Shown here one piece after another: positions 9,934-18,174 of a stretch of DNA of 64,000 nt. This stretch comes from JAFGPL01 sp963781805 (GTDB taxonomy: Bacteria; Bacteroidota; Bacteroidia; Bacteroidales; UBA10428): assembly GCA_963781805.1 (NCBI GenBank), contig CAWAHF010000004.1:124001-188000 (forward strand), in the 5' to 3' direction. The first letter of the stretch is position 1. Each line of letters starts with the position of its first letter. The translations under genes and the position numbers were made by a program. The notes beneath the pieces are model-generated. The model did not search any database. It was not told the DNA's origin and worked only from the letters and a program-made list of their open reading frames with translations.

Positions 9934-10203
9934 GATAAACGTTTAATTTCACCCGTGCATATTTCGATGTACCCAATTAGGCAATCGGTTTCATAAAAGC
10001 CGGAGAACTCGTTCCGATTTTCAGGATTCTTACAGGTTTTCATCACATTACTTCCCGCACAAACGGGAAAATTTGCTTTAAAATACCAACACCGTTGGAA
10101 TGTTGGAAAAACATGCCTGGTTCCTGGCAATAAACCTTCAAATTTAAAAAGTCACTGTTCAGCGAATATCGATAAACAATGACTTTTCATATTGAAATTG
10201 TGA

Positions 10204-10392
10204 TCAAAGCGCCGCAATAATCTTGTGCAATTCTTCTTTTGTTTTGCCAGGTTTTATTTGAAGTCTTCCAAGCATCTCGTCTTTTTTGCCTTCTTCCAAC
10301 ATTAAATCATCGTCTGTAAGGATCGCAAATTTTTGTATAAGCTTGCCTTTCTGCTTATTCCAGTTTCCTTTTAGTACTGTGATGTTTATCAT
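10204..10392 (-). CDS. CsbD-like stress-response protein
   Basis: 62 residues from ATG at 10392 (MINITVLKGNWNKQKG). The KGNWNKQKGKLIQKFAILTD segment and the later GRLQIKPGKTKEEL match the CsbD-like fold, a small helical protein family often induced by stress. The longer in-frame start at 10428 adds a non-conserved tail and is not favoured. Monocistronic on the minus strand, it is the last conserved-chromosome gene before the cassette region. Confidence 0.8.
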   Translation of the reverse strand: MINITVLKGNWNKQKGKLIQKFAILTDDDLMLEEGKKDEMLGRLQIKPGKTKEELHKIIAAL

Positions 10393-10704
10393 TGAATATG
10401 AATTTAATTTTTCAATGAATGGTAACATAACAAAGGTGAATACTTTGATATAAATAAGTGTTACACAACTTTAGCAATAAGTTACATCATTCACACATTT
10501 ATAAGTGAAAGCCGGGAGTCAGAAGCCGGGATCGTGTAATATCTTTGAAATCACCTTACTGTCAGGTTGACTGTCAGGCTGAGCGGAGTCGAAGCCTGTC
10601 TTACTTAACTAAACAGCATTGGGCCGGCTGTCAGGCTGGCATATCCGACCATTGCTTTGCCTGCACTTCTGTTATATTTATGCAAAAAAAGTTAGGACAG
10701 TGTC

Positions 10705-10975
10705 TAACCTGAAAGGACGACCTCTAAAATGAAAGGACGGGGTTCCTATATGAAAGGACGGCCTTCAGAGGTGAAAGGACGGCCTCTAAGGTGATAAGTT
10801 TCACTTTCTAAGGTGAAAGGACAGGTTCTAACCTGAAAGGACTGGCTTACCGGGTGAAAGGACGGGGTTCCTATATGAAAGGACGGCCTTCAGGGGTGAA
10901 AGGACGGCCTCTGAAGTGATTAGTTTCACCTTCTAAGGTGAAAGGACGGCTTCCGGGGTGACTAACCCTGATTCT
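10705..10975. repeat. ~21-bp tandem repeats (GAAAGGACGGC...) with 125-bp higher-order unit
   Basis: About a dozen degenerate copies of a ~21-bp unit built around GTGAAAGGACGGCCTCTAAG fill this stretch. A larger block, starting GAAAGGACGGGGTTCCTATA at 10731, is repeated at 10856, an offset of 125 bp. GTGATAAGTTTCACTTTC-type inverted segments punctuate it. No gene is visible in 10430-11321. The rest is spacer plus one copy of the R1 element. Confidence 0.85.
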
Positions 10976-11167
10976 TAAGCAATTACCAGCCCCTTAAAAA
11001 TGCCTGAAATTTAGAACAGCCAAACACCTTGTTTATAACTCGTTTATAATTATCCCGCTGGTTTGTAGTGGTTTGAATAAAAGTAGTTGTAAATTGGGAT
11101 GCTTTTCTTTTACGACGCAATTTTTGAAGAATTAAGAATGAAGAATATTAGTTTAACCAAACTAAGC

Positions 11168-11251
11168 AATGACCCTTTACAACAAAACAATAACTAAAGC
11201 TATATGCGAAATATACTTACCTTTAGAGAATAAGTTAAGTATATTAGGATG
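11168..11251 (+). repeat. R1 element, partial copy (array-head/attI-like site)
   Basis: An 84-bp stretch starting ATGACCCTTTACAAC and ending AGTATATTAGGATG directly abuts the first cassette. It matches the right third of three longer R1 copies at 20299, 23661 and 24632. It contains the inverted repeat ATATACTTACCTT / AAGTTAAGTATAT just left of the junction. The cassette boundary falls after the final G (GGATG then TTGTGCG). Whether it is a primary (attI-like) site or an attC right half is unresolved. Confidence 0.6.
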
Positions 11252-11321
11252 TTGTGCGTCATGCTGGGAAACATTGTGACTGCATTTTTAAATTTGGAAT
11301 ATAGATTATAAGGAATATAAA

Positions 11322-11717
11322 ATGAAAGTATCAAACAAGATTACAAATGGAAAAATCATCATTATAATTGGTGTAATACATACAGTGTTAACACTAATTG
11401 CTTATATCAGGCAATTTGAAAGTTTCACTTATCAGTTCTTTTTTAAGATAAACGATGGATTCATGGAATCGCAAATGAATTACGAGACTTTTTCAGCCTT
11501 TTGGTGTTTATTCTTTGGATTAATTCTTTTTCCACTTGGAATACTTTTAAATTCAATAGAAAATAAAAACTTGCCAATACCTAAGAGTTTTATTTTATCA
11601 TATTTAATTGTTATTCTTTTGGGTGTTTATATGATACCTTGTGGTGGTATGACAATTTTAATGTTGCCTCATGTGATTTTTATGTTAATAAAAACAAGGA
11701 AAAAGAATGTTTTTTAA
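11322..11717 (+). CDS. Membrane protein, DUF6463-like (cassette 1)
   Basis: 131 residues with four hydrophobic segments (about residues 11-28, 56-77, 88-103 and 106-124). The first helix carries GVIHTVLTLIAY and the third-fourth region GVYMIPCGGMTILMLPHVIFM. The pattern resembles DUF6463 small membrane proteins, whose function is unknown. It starts 71 bp after the cassette boundary and is followed 13 bp later by the second gene of the cassette. Confidence 0.6.
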   Translation: MKVSNKITNGKIIIIIGVIHTVLTLIAYIRQFESFTYQFFFKINDGFMESQMNYETFSAFWCLFFGLILFPLGILLNSIENKNLPIPKSFILSYLIVILLGVYMIPCGGMTILMLPHVIFMLIKTRKKNVF

Positions 11718-11730
11718 AGAGTGAGAAATT

Positions 11731-12171
11731 ATGAAAATTTATAGATATAGTGAATTTCCAGAAAATTCATTGATAAATAAAGAAATGGATACGATTGATT
11801 TTTTGGATTCCTATTCAATTAAAAAAGAGTCAAATAGCTCAATCGAAGAGATAACAACAAGAATCCTTACATTACCGAGATGGATTAAAATACTTTTGAA
11901 AATCAGGCATTATTTGGTAGTAAAGCCATTTGGTTTAAGCTCAGGTAAACAAGAGATTCCGATTCTCTACAGAAATGATAATGAAATAGTAATAGCTGAG
12001 AATGACAAACATTTATATTATAGAGTATCTGTGTTTAAAAAGACTGGACAAAAACCTGAAATATATTTAACAACAAATGTCAAGTATAACAATAATTGGG
12101 GGAAGATATATTTTACCTTTATAAAACCATTTCATAAGATGGTTGTAAAGTCAATGCTAAAAAAAATATAA
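11731..12171 (+). CDS. Hypothetical protein (cassette 1, second gene)
   Basis: 146 residues, not recognised. Soluble with mixed alpha/beta character: a Ser/Asp-rich start, a central basic stretch (LPRWIKILLKIRHYLVVKPFG) and a beta-rich C-terminal half (YYRVSVFKKTG, NNWGKIYFTFIKP). It lies close behind the membrane protein gene and its stop is 9 bp before the cassette's attC, so the two are probably co-transcribed. Confidence 0.6.
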   Translation: MKIYRYSEFPENSLINKEMDTIDFLDSYSIKKESNSSIEEITTRILTLPRWIKILLKIRHYLVVKPFGLSSGKQEIPILYRNDNEIVIAENDKHLYYRVSVFKKTGQKPEIYLTTNVKYNNNWGKIYFTFIKPFHKMVVKSMLKKI

Positions 12172-12180
12172 ATAGCACGA

Positions 12181-12317
12181 ACGCACAACATCGTGTAAAA
12201 ACAAGGCGGGGCGCAGTGTCTGTATGATAAGTAAACAAAAATATATAAACCAACTACGGTCTGACAAGTTTGTTGGGATAACACCCGCCCAATTTTTACA
12301 CGAGGACCGTTGTGCGT
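12181..12317 (+). repeat. attC-like site of cassette 1
   Basis: Left arm ACGCACAAC at 12181 pairs with the start of its own cassette (GTTGTGCGT at 11251). Outer stem GTGTAAAAA / TTTTTACAC, then CGGGG / CCCG inside. The right core is GTTGTGCGTC at 12309, where cassette 2 begins. Confidence 0.9.
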
Positions 12318-12365
12318 CATACTGGAGTAACCATCGACATCACGTGTTAATAATATTTAAATTGA

Positions 12366-13187
12366 ATGAAAACTAATTTATTTTTTGTAACTACATTATT
12401 TTTAATAATATGGGTAATCTTTCCCTTAGATATTAAGGCAAATTCGGATATGAAAACGATTGTTTATGACCAAAATCTAACATTCTATATTGGGAAAGGT
12501 GGAAACTCAGTAGTATTAACATCAGACGATGGTAATAAAGCACTTATAATTGATACAAAACAATTTGGAGGTGCTAAAGAATTGCGAAAAAAAATAACCG
12601 CCAGTGAAATAACAATTATCAACACCCATTTTCATATGGATCATACTCGGGGAAACAAACTTTACCCTGATGCTTATGTTATTTCGGGAGAATGTAATTG
12701 GAGACTATGGAACTTTGATTCAGGCAAAAGTAAACGCCCTGATAAAGTGTTGCAAAAAGGTGAAACATTTGTAGTAGATTTTAATAATGAAATTATACGG
12801 ATTATAAATATTGGATGTGCACATACTTGTACTGAATGTCTAATTTATTTTGAAAACAGAAAGTTACTCGTTGCCGGCGATATTATCTGGAATAAGGCGC
12901 ATCCAATGGTATTAGATTCCAAATGCAGCATTTCCAATTGGCTTGCAGTTTTAAACAAGATTGAAACTGAATTTGAAATAAAAACAATTGTTCCAGGGCA
13001 TGGCTCTATAGGCGGTGAAGAGCTTATATCCGAAATGCAAAACTATTTTCTTTCAATTAAAAACAATCTGGATAACCGAAAGGCTTTGCGTAAGTTAAAA
13101 CTTGAATATAAAGATTTTGAACGTTTTCCATTTATTTGTAATTTTTCAAATTCGGTTAGAAAGTTAAAACGAGAATTTAAGAGATAA
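12366..13187 (+). CDS. Metallo-beta-lactamase-fold hydrolase, secreted (cassette 2)
   Basis: 273 residues with an N-terminal signal peptide (FLIIWVIFPLDIKANS). The metal-binding motif is NTHFHMDHTRGN, and later ligands are the His in IGCAHTCTECL, the Asp in LLVAGDIIW and the His in TIVPGHGSIGG, so both zinc sites look complete. Substrate is unknown. The order fits generic MBL hydrolases, including class B lactamase relatives, but HTCTECL is not the usual B1/B3 sequence, so antibiotic resistance should not be assumed. It is the sole gene of its cassette. Confidence 0.8.
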   Translation: MKTNLFFVTTLFLIIWVIFPLDIKANSDMKTIVYDQNLTFYIGKGGNSVVLTSDDGNKALIIDTKQFGGAKELRKKITASEITIINTHFHMDHTRGNKLYPDAYVISGECNWRLWNFDSGKSKRPDKVLQKGETFVVDFNNEIIRIINIGCAHTCTECLIYFENRKLLVAGDIIWNKAHPMVLDSKCSISNWLAVLNKIETEFEIKTIVPGHGSIGGEELISEMQNYFLSIKNNLDNRKALRKLKLEYKDFERFPFICNFSNSVRKLKREFKR

Positions 13188-13220
13188 AATATGAATATCT
13201 TAAAAATTATTGAAAGTACG

Positions 13221-13357
13221 AACGCACAACAACGCATATAAAACAAAGCGGTAGTAGCTGGTTATCAATCTGTTCGGCCTGCGTCAGCGTTCATCACGGG
13301 GGATACAGACGCAGTTCCACAATCCGCTTCGTTTCATATACGAGACCGTTGTGCAAT
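13221..13357 (+). repeat. attC-like site of cassette 2
   Basis: Left arm AACGCACAAC at 13221 matches the complement of the cassette start GTTGTGCGT (12309). Stem CATATAAAACAAAGCGG / CCGCTTCGTTTCATATACG. The loop holds GGGGATACAGACGCAG. The right core GTTGTGCAATC is at 13348. Confidence 0.9.
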
Positions 13358-13375
13358 CATAGTAAAAATCGCCCT

Positions 13376-14353
13376 ATGAAATATTTGTACGTAATTTTAA
13401 CTCTTTTTGTCATATTGATTAGTTGTAAGACGATTCAGTATAAGGAGAGCTTTGTACTTGACGGAAAGCATATTTGGTTAGAATACAAAGGGGATACGTT
13501 GCTATATTTTAACAATGGAGTTTTAAAAAAAATAAGATTGAGCAACTGTAATGATTATGGTTGTTATGATAATCCAAGATTATTACATAAAAATGATTGT
13601 ATTCTAGTTATAGCAAAGACGCAATTAGATAGTTTAGAAAGGATTGTAAAAATAGATACGACAGGAAAAATAATTGATACTCTATACACATCTTTAAAAG
13701 GTCACTATATAGATGATTTTTCAATATCATTGAATGACAGTCTTGTATTTATAAGAGAATTCGATGATAATGAACTTCGTAAAGACAAATCACCAGATAA
13801 TGTTTGGCCTGAATTTAAATGCTTTCATTACTTAGTAAATGTTGATTCTAAAAACATTATTGACTCATTTGTAATTTCATCAAGAATTTATTTGTATGGT
13901 TCTAAAGAACCTAATTGGGACTTAAATTCTCAAAAGGTACTATTTATTAAAAGTTTGGCGCAAACTTCTAATAATCGAAAAAGTGATATAGCTTATTATT
14001 ATGATTTGAAAAAAAAGACATCTATTTTTATTGACAGTTGCAATAATATTTCATGGATTCCAAATGATTCAGGAGCAGTATGCATAAAACAGGATAATGA
14101 AATTATTAAATTTAATTTATTGACTAAGAATAAAACTATTTTATATAAAGCATCAAGAAGAGAATCAATTGACGACTGTAGATTTTCACCAAATGGCAAA
14201 TATTTATTGGTTCAATGCCATACTCATTACTTTTTTCTTCGGTTATTTGGCGAAAGAATATCATGGCATCCATACGATAAATTAATAAGTCTTGATAATA
14301 AAGAAAAATATTTGGATTCGGGGAAAATGTTAATTGATTCATGGAAGGAATAA
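13376..14353 (+). CDS. Lipoprotein with beta-propeller-like repeats (cassette 3)
   Basis: About 325 residues from ATG at 13376 (MKYLYVILTLFVILISC). An apparent longer frame begins inside the attC core at 13349 and is not credible as a start. The lipobox Cys in LISCKT suggests a membrane-anchored lipoprotein. The body is beta-rich with segments such as NWDLNSQKVLFIKSL, ISWIPNDSGAVCIKQDNEI and CRFSPNGKYLLVQC, which look like WD40/TolB-type propeller blades. No enzymatic residues are recognised. It is the sole gene of the cassette. Confidence 0.65.
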   Translation: MKYLYVILTLFVILISCKTIQYKESFVLDGKHIWLEYKGDTLLYFNNGVLKKIRLSNCNDYGCYDNPRLLHKNDCILVIAKTQLDSLERIVKIDTTGKIIDTLYTSLKGHYIDDFSISLNDSLVFIREFDDNELRKDKSPDNVWPEFKCFHYLVNVDSKNIIDSFVISSRIYLYGSKEPNWDLNSQKVLFIKSLAQTSNNRKSDIAYYYDLKKKTSIFIDSCNNISWIPNDSGAVCIKQDNEIIKFNLLTKNKTILYKASRRESIDDCRFSPNGKYLLVQCHTHYFFLRLFGERISWHPYDKLISLDNKEKYLDSGKMLIDSWKE

Positions 14354-14366
14354 TGAATAACTACGG

Positions 14367-14500
14367 TTGCCAACACGCTATAAATGCCATTTGGCGGGCA
14401 TTACGTACATGTAATGCAGTTCAACTTATTAATTTTATCGCCAGCTTGAAACGTAAGTGCTCCGAAATGCCAAACGGCATTTATAGCCAACGTTAGCTGT
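14367..14500 (+). repeat. attC-like site of cassette 3
   Basis: Left arm TTGCCAAC at 14367 corresponds, with one base missing, to the complement TTGCACAAC of the cassette start GTTGTGCAA. Stem GCTATAAATGCCATTTGGC / GCCAAACGGCATTTATAGC. Right core GTTAGCTGTC at 14492. Confidence 0.9.
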
Positions 14501-14533
14501 CAGCTTTGAGCCCAAATCATAATACATAGCATC

Positions 14534-15952
14534 ATGGTAAGAATCTATCTGGATTGGAATGTTTATTCAAACTTAAGGCAAAATAGAAATAAAACATTTT
14601 CCTCCATTTATAAATTTCTAAGAGAGCAAGATTCTTCTATCCTACTGGTTTATTCACCAGCTCATCTTCAAGATTTAAAAAGAAGTTATACGAAATCCGA
14701 AACCGGAAGAATTGAAACTGAGAAAGATTTAGAATATTTAAGCGAGTTAACAAAGAATCATTGTTTGTGCTATCAATTCAAAGAAAAAACAGTCTACCCA
14801 AAAATTATAGAACCAAAAAGATATTTCAATAACATATATGCTGAGGGAGATGATAATGACATACTTGATATAGAAAACATCTTTGATAATAATGACCCAC
14901 TTGGAAAATTATGGCACTCTTATTGGAAATTATTGGATGCACTTCCGGCTGGAATAGACTTTAATAAATTAGATCAACTACCTAGCGATTATCAGGCAAT
15001 TAATGACTTATTTAAAAGATCCAAAACCGATCAGACTTTTGGATCCATAGTAAGGGATGTCATGGATCTCTTACAAAATCCTGAAGAATTTGAAAGTATT
15101 TTTAAAAAAATCAGAACAGGTTCAAATAAAGACTTGAAAATTGAATCAGATAAATCTAAATGGGGAAATCCATTTGAGTATCTCGATAGTGTATTAAAAA
15201 AGAGTAAGTTGCAAAAAAGTTTTTTTGATATTACAACAGAAATTATTGAAAATTCTAACAAAAAAGCCAGTAGGTTAGACTACTTTACTAACTATTACAT
15301 TCAACTCGATATGTTTGGTTATCAAAAAGACAAGAAGCTTCCCAATCTTATAGATGATGCTACTCATTCTTTTTATGCGGCACATACTGATGTTTTTGTT
15401 ACAGATGATGAAAATACATTTAAAAAGTCGAGAGCACTTTATGATCAACTAAATATATCCACTGAAGTAGTTCATTCTGAAGAATTCCTCCCATTTCTGC
15501 GTCGTAAAATGTTATTTAATCCAGAAAAGAGCATTCTTGAGCAGATCGAGTTTCTAACTCAAAACGCATTGATTCTTTTGGATACAATAGATAATGAATT
15601 AAATCCTTCTCGTGTATATAAGGTTGAACCACTATTACTGAATTATTTTAATCGAATGCAAATTTCTGATTATGAAAATTCTACAGCTTTAATATTTTAT
15701 AAAAAACAAGGCAACTACTCGGACTTTCTATTTTGGAGTGAGATAACAACTGTAATTGATAAATTCACGAAGGAATTTGGTACTGATACCAATGGAAGAA
15801 AAGGTTTTATTGAATCTGAGAAACAAGAAATTGACAATGATACCTGGAAAGGTAGAATATGGCATATGAATAATCACTATTTTTCTTTAAAATATATTGA
15901 ACTACCTTTTGGCTTAGTGTTTCAGATTGACACTAAAAAGCCGAACCGCTAA
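14534..15952 (+). CDS. Large PIN-like domain protein (cassette 4)
   Basis: 472 residues. The N-terminus RIYLDWNVYSNL carries the first acidic residue of a PIN-like nuclease fold. Around residues 270-320, DDATHSFYAAHTDVFVTDDENTF and STEVVHSEEFLPFL supply the later acidic cluster and closing strand. Between and after these lie ~200-residue helical insertions, and the last third (LFWSEITTVIDKF...) is unassigned. PIN-like proteins of this sort are probable RNA-cleaving toxins or defence effectors. There is no cognate antitoxin gene in the cassette, so it may be self-contained. Confidence 0.6.
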   Translation: MVRIYLDWNVYSNLRQNRNKTFSSIYKFLREQDSSILLVYSPAHLQDLKRSYTKSETGRIETEKDLEYLSELTKNHCLCYQFKEKTVYPKIIEPKRYFNNIYAEGDDNDILDIENIFDNNDPLGKLWHSYWKLLDALPAGIDFNKLDQLPSDYQAINDLFKRSKTDQTFGSIVRDVMDLLQNPEEFESIFKKIRTGSNKDLKIESDKSKWGNPFEYLDSVLKKSKLQKSFFDITTEIIENSNKKASRLDYFTNYYIQLDMFGYQKDKKLPNLIDDATHSFYAAHTDVFVTDDENTFKKSRALYDQLNISTEVVHSEEFLPFLRRKMLFNPEKSILEQIEFLTQNALILLDTIDNELNPSRVYKVEPLLLNYFNRMQISDYENSTALIFYKKQGNYSDFLFWSEITTVIDKFTKEFGTDTNGRKGFIESEKQEIDNDTWKGRIWHMNNHYFSLKYIELPFGLVFQIDTKKPNR

Positions 15953-16092
15953 TAAGTAGTTCAACAGCTGGAATAGTGAATAGGCTATGCCGTGCCACGT
16001 GAGATAGGAACGTAAGCCGCTTTTTCTTATCTTTCATGGCAAAAACAGAGCGATGCATCGCCTACTACACCATACCAGCGGAACGTTAGCGG
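15943..16092 (+). repeat. attC-like site of cassette 4
   Basis: Left arm CCGCTAAT at 15946 overlaps the end of the PIN-like gene. Long imperfect stem CAGCTGGAATAGTG...GGCTATGCC against GCATCGCC...CACCATACCAGCGG. Loop motif GATAGGAACGTAAGCCGC. Right core GTTAGCGGTC at 16085. Confidence 0.85.
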
Positions 16093-16167
16093 TCATTGTA
16101 TCAAAGACACCGAAACCTTCCAACAAATCCTCAAAAATTAGACATTAAAAAGTTTTTTCGAAAATTA

Positions 16168-16214
16168 TTTGCGTAGCTAAATAACTTCATATATATTTGT
16201 AGTCAAATAACTAC
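16168..16214 (+). promoter_or_regulatory. Bacteroidota-type promoter with ArsR operator repeats
   Basis: TTTG (16168-16171) and TATATTTG (16192-16199) are 20 bp apart, matching the Bacteroidota -33 TTTG / -7 TAnnTTTG pattern. Two copies of GTAGYYAAATAACT lie at 16173 and 16199. The second is the palindrome-like GTAGTCAAATAACTAC just before the ATG at 16218. They bracket the -7 box and probably bind the ArsR product. Confidence 0.65.
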
Positions 16215-16217
16215 ATT

Positions 16218-16532
16218 ATGAATTTAAGACGAGACGTATTTCAAGCAATTGCAGATCCAACAAGAAGAGCGATACTTGTGTTGTTAGCTTCTCAATCAAT
16301 GACAGCAGGAGCTATTGCTTCAAACTTTGACACCGCAAGACCCACAGTTTCAAAACATTTACAAATCCTTACGGAATGTGAATTGTTGAAACAGGAGCAA
16401 CAAGGCAGAGAGATGTACTATCATTTTAATCCGGAAAAGATGAAAGAAATAGCCGACTTTATTGAACCATTCCGCAATATGTGGGAAGATAGATTTAATA
16501 AATTGGAAAGTATTATGAAAAAACAAAAATAG
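16218..16532 (+). CDS. ArsR-family transcriptional regulator (cassette 5)
   Basis: 104 residues of winged helix-turn-helix fold: IADPTRRAILVLLAS, GAIASNFDTARPTVSKHLQIL (recognition helix) and the wing EQQGREMYYHFNPEKM. There is no metal-binding CxC motif, so it belongs to the non-metal ArsR type usually paired with an SRPBCC (AHSA1) gene, exactly as here. It probably autorepresses through the repeats at 16173-16214. First gene of the cassette. Confidence 0.9.
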   Translation: MNLRRDVFQAIADPTRRAILVLLASQSMTAGAIASNFDTARPTVSKHLQILTECELLKQEQQGREMYYHFNPEKMKEIADFIEPFRNMWEDRFNKLESIMKKQK

Positions 16533-16537
16533 ATACA

Positions 16538-17002
16538 ATGGAACAAAAGACAAAAGTCATTGCCGAAGAAGGCAAACAAGATTTACTTATAACAAGGGAA
16601 TTTGAATTACCTGTAGAATTGCTTTTTAAAGCGTATGAAGAACCTGAAATTGTTGAACAATGGATGGGGACTAAAGTATTGAAACTTGAAAATCAAAAGT
16701 ATGGTGGTTTCTTATTCGAAACAATTGATCCAAAGGGAAATAAACACAGGTTCTCTGGAGCAATACACGATGTTGTTTCAAATCAAAAAATCATTCGGAC
16801 TTTTGAGTTTGAAAATATGCCCTTTGGTGTACAACTTGAATTTTTAGAATTTGAGAAACTAACCGACAACACAAGCAAACTTACAATGCATTCAATATAT
16901 CAGTCGGCAGCGCACAGAAACGAAAATTTAAAATTGCCGTTTTCATACGGTATTAATATGGCACATAACAGATTACAAGAAATAGTTAACAATTTAAAAT
17001 AA
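16538..17002 (+). CDS. SRPBCC / AHSA1-like protein (cassette 5)
   Basis: 154 residues. LLITREFELPVELLFKAYEEPEIVEQWMG is the characteristic start of START-like AHSA1 proteins, followed by GGFLFETIDPKGNKHRFSGAI and an amphipathic C-terminal helix (MAHNRLQEIVNNLK). Members bind hydrophobic ligands. It starts 5 bp after the ArsR gene and is evidently co-transcribed with it. Confidence 0.88.
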   Translation: MEQKTKVIAEEGKQDLLITREFELPVELLFKAYEEPEIVEQWMGTKVLKLENQKYGGFLFETIDPKGNKHRFSGAIHDVVSNQKIIRTFEFENMPFGVQLEFLEFEKLTDNTSKLTMHSIYQSAAHRNENLKLPFSYGINMAHNRLQEIVNNLK

Positions 17003-17010
17003 AATAAAAA

Positions 17011-17427
17011 ATGGAAAAGAGAAACAAAGTTATTTATTGGATTGCCACAGGCCTGTTGGCAGTTGGCATGTTGCAAAGTGGAATTTTTGCAGTACTCAGA
17101 ACAAAAGAGTGGGTTGACTTGGTAACTAACCTGGGTTATCCTGTTTATTTTTTGTCTATTCTGGGGGTATGGAAAATCCTTGGGGTTATAGCTATTTTAA
17201 TTCCACGTTTTAAACTTATTAAGGAGTGGGCTTATGCTGGTTTCTTTTTCGCAATGACAGGTGCTTTAGTTTCGCATTTGGTAATGGGCGATGGTGGTAA
17301 AGCAATCCTTGGACCACTTTTTCAGATCGTTTTTATAATCCTGTCCTGGTATTTTAGGCCTGTGGGTAGAAAAATTGTTTTTCAATTAAACAGGAACAAG
17401 CACAAACATCAAGAGGTTGATCTCTAA
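17011..17427 (+). CDS. DoxX-like membrane protein (cassette 5)
   Basis: 138 residues with four membrane segments. The motifs YWIATGLLAVGMLQSGIF, LGYPVYFLSILGVWKILGVIAIL and WAYAGFFFAMTGALVSH are typical of DoxX-like proteins. It follows the SRPBCC gene by 8 bp. ArsR-SRPBCC-DoxX is a recurrent operon whose exact role, probably response to an organic stress, is not established. Confidence 0.88.
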   Translation: MEKRNKVIYWIATGLLAVGMLQSGIFAVLRTKEWVDLVTNLGYPVYFLSILGVWKILGVIAILIPRFKLIKEWAYAGFFFAMTGALVSHLVMGDGGKAILGPLFQIVFIILSWYFRPVGRKIVFQLNRNKHKHQEVDL

Positions 17428-17492
17428 TTCTGCAAAGATTTCAAAACATAAATTCAGATTTCAATTGTTGGAAAATAATAAAAAGGAAGAAA

Positions 17493-17957
17493 ATGAACTA
17501 CATTGTCGATTTTAAAAACGTGTCTACGGTCGGCTTAGAGTCGTCGCCTGTAGCAGAAGAACTTGCTGGTTTACGTGCTAATGAAGCACGTTACTTTATG
17601 AACAAATACAAGCATGAATTTACCGTTATTCCGGCTAACGAAAGCAGGGAGACCCTCGATTATGTGAACCGGATTTTGAAAGTGGAACGTGATATTGAAT
17701 TTGCAGCCAAACCTCTGGAAACGTCGAGTTTCCAAGTGGAAAATATCCGTTGGACATACGTTTTTTATGAGGATGGACTTTCTGTCAACGTCCTTTATGC
17801 GGTTGATGATCCTAAAAAGCGGGCCGTTGGGTTTAAGCTTTCAGAGGGGATGGAGGTGCCAAAGGAGCTGAACGGGAAGTTTAAGTTTGCCAGGCAGAAG
17901 TCTAAACTAGCGGGAACAATTAGGGGTTCGTTTTTTGTAATAAAAGGAGAATATTAA
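17493..17957 (+). CDS. Hypothetical protein (cassette 5, fourth gene)
   Basis: 154 residues, not recognised. Mixed alpha/beta with LESSPVAEELAGLRANEARYF, VNRILKVERDIEFAAKP and RWTYVFYEDGLSVNVLY. The start is supported by an AAGGAAG stretch 5 bp upstream. Codon use is richer in G and C than in neighbouring cassette genes, which suggests a different origin from the operon before it. The 180 bp after it hold no gene. Confidence 0.55.
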   Translation: MNYIVDFKNVSTVGLESSPVAEELAGLRANEARYFMNKYKHEFTVIPANESRETLDYVNRILKVERDIEFAAKPLETSSFQVENIRWTYVFYEDGLSVNVLYAVDDPKKRAVGFKLSEGMEVPKELNGKFKFARQKSKLAGTIRGSFFVIKGEY

Positions 17958-18135
17958 AGCAAAAGAAGTAATCCAGATTGCAATGCAGACATATTGAATT
18001 TTTATGTACCCAAACAATCCAAAACCCGAGCGTCAAGGATTTAAAAATATATAGATCAAAAATTTTTAATGGTAAAGGTCTGGATAATTAGTAAATTTAA
18101 TGTGAAAATAGACGAATCAAAAAAAGGAAAAAACA

Positions 18136-18150
18136 ACGAACCGCTAATAG
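18136..18150 (+). repeat. Remnant left arm of cassette 5 attC
   Basis: CGAACCGCTAATAG is the expected complement of cassette 5's start (GTTAGCGG at 16085) and resembles the left arm of site 4. No right half follows. The next gene starts 25 bp further on, so the site is truncated. Confidence 0.65.
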
Positions 18151-18174
18151 AAACTAATTAATTATAAACACTCA

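Noticed and set aside
9930..10130. Small minus-strand frame overlapping the start of the MlaE-like gene
   Set aside because: No family features and an unusual Cys/Trp-rich composition. It looks like a chance frame in a spacer.
12366..13187. Antibiotic-resistance metallo-beta-lactamase
   Set aside because: The fold and zinc ligands are present, but the sequence around the later His (GCAHTCTECL) does not match known class B lactamases, so only an MBL-fold hydrolase is called.
13043..13246. Minus-strand frame near an attC
   Set aside because: Antisense to the metallo-beta-lactamase gene and running into a palindrome. No independent support.
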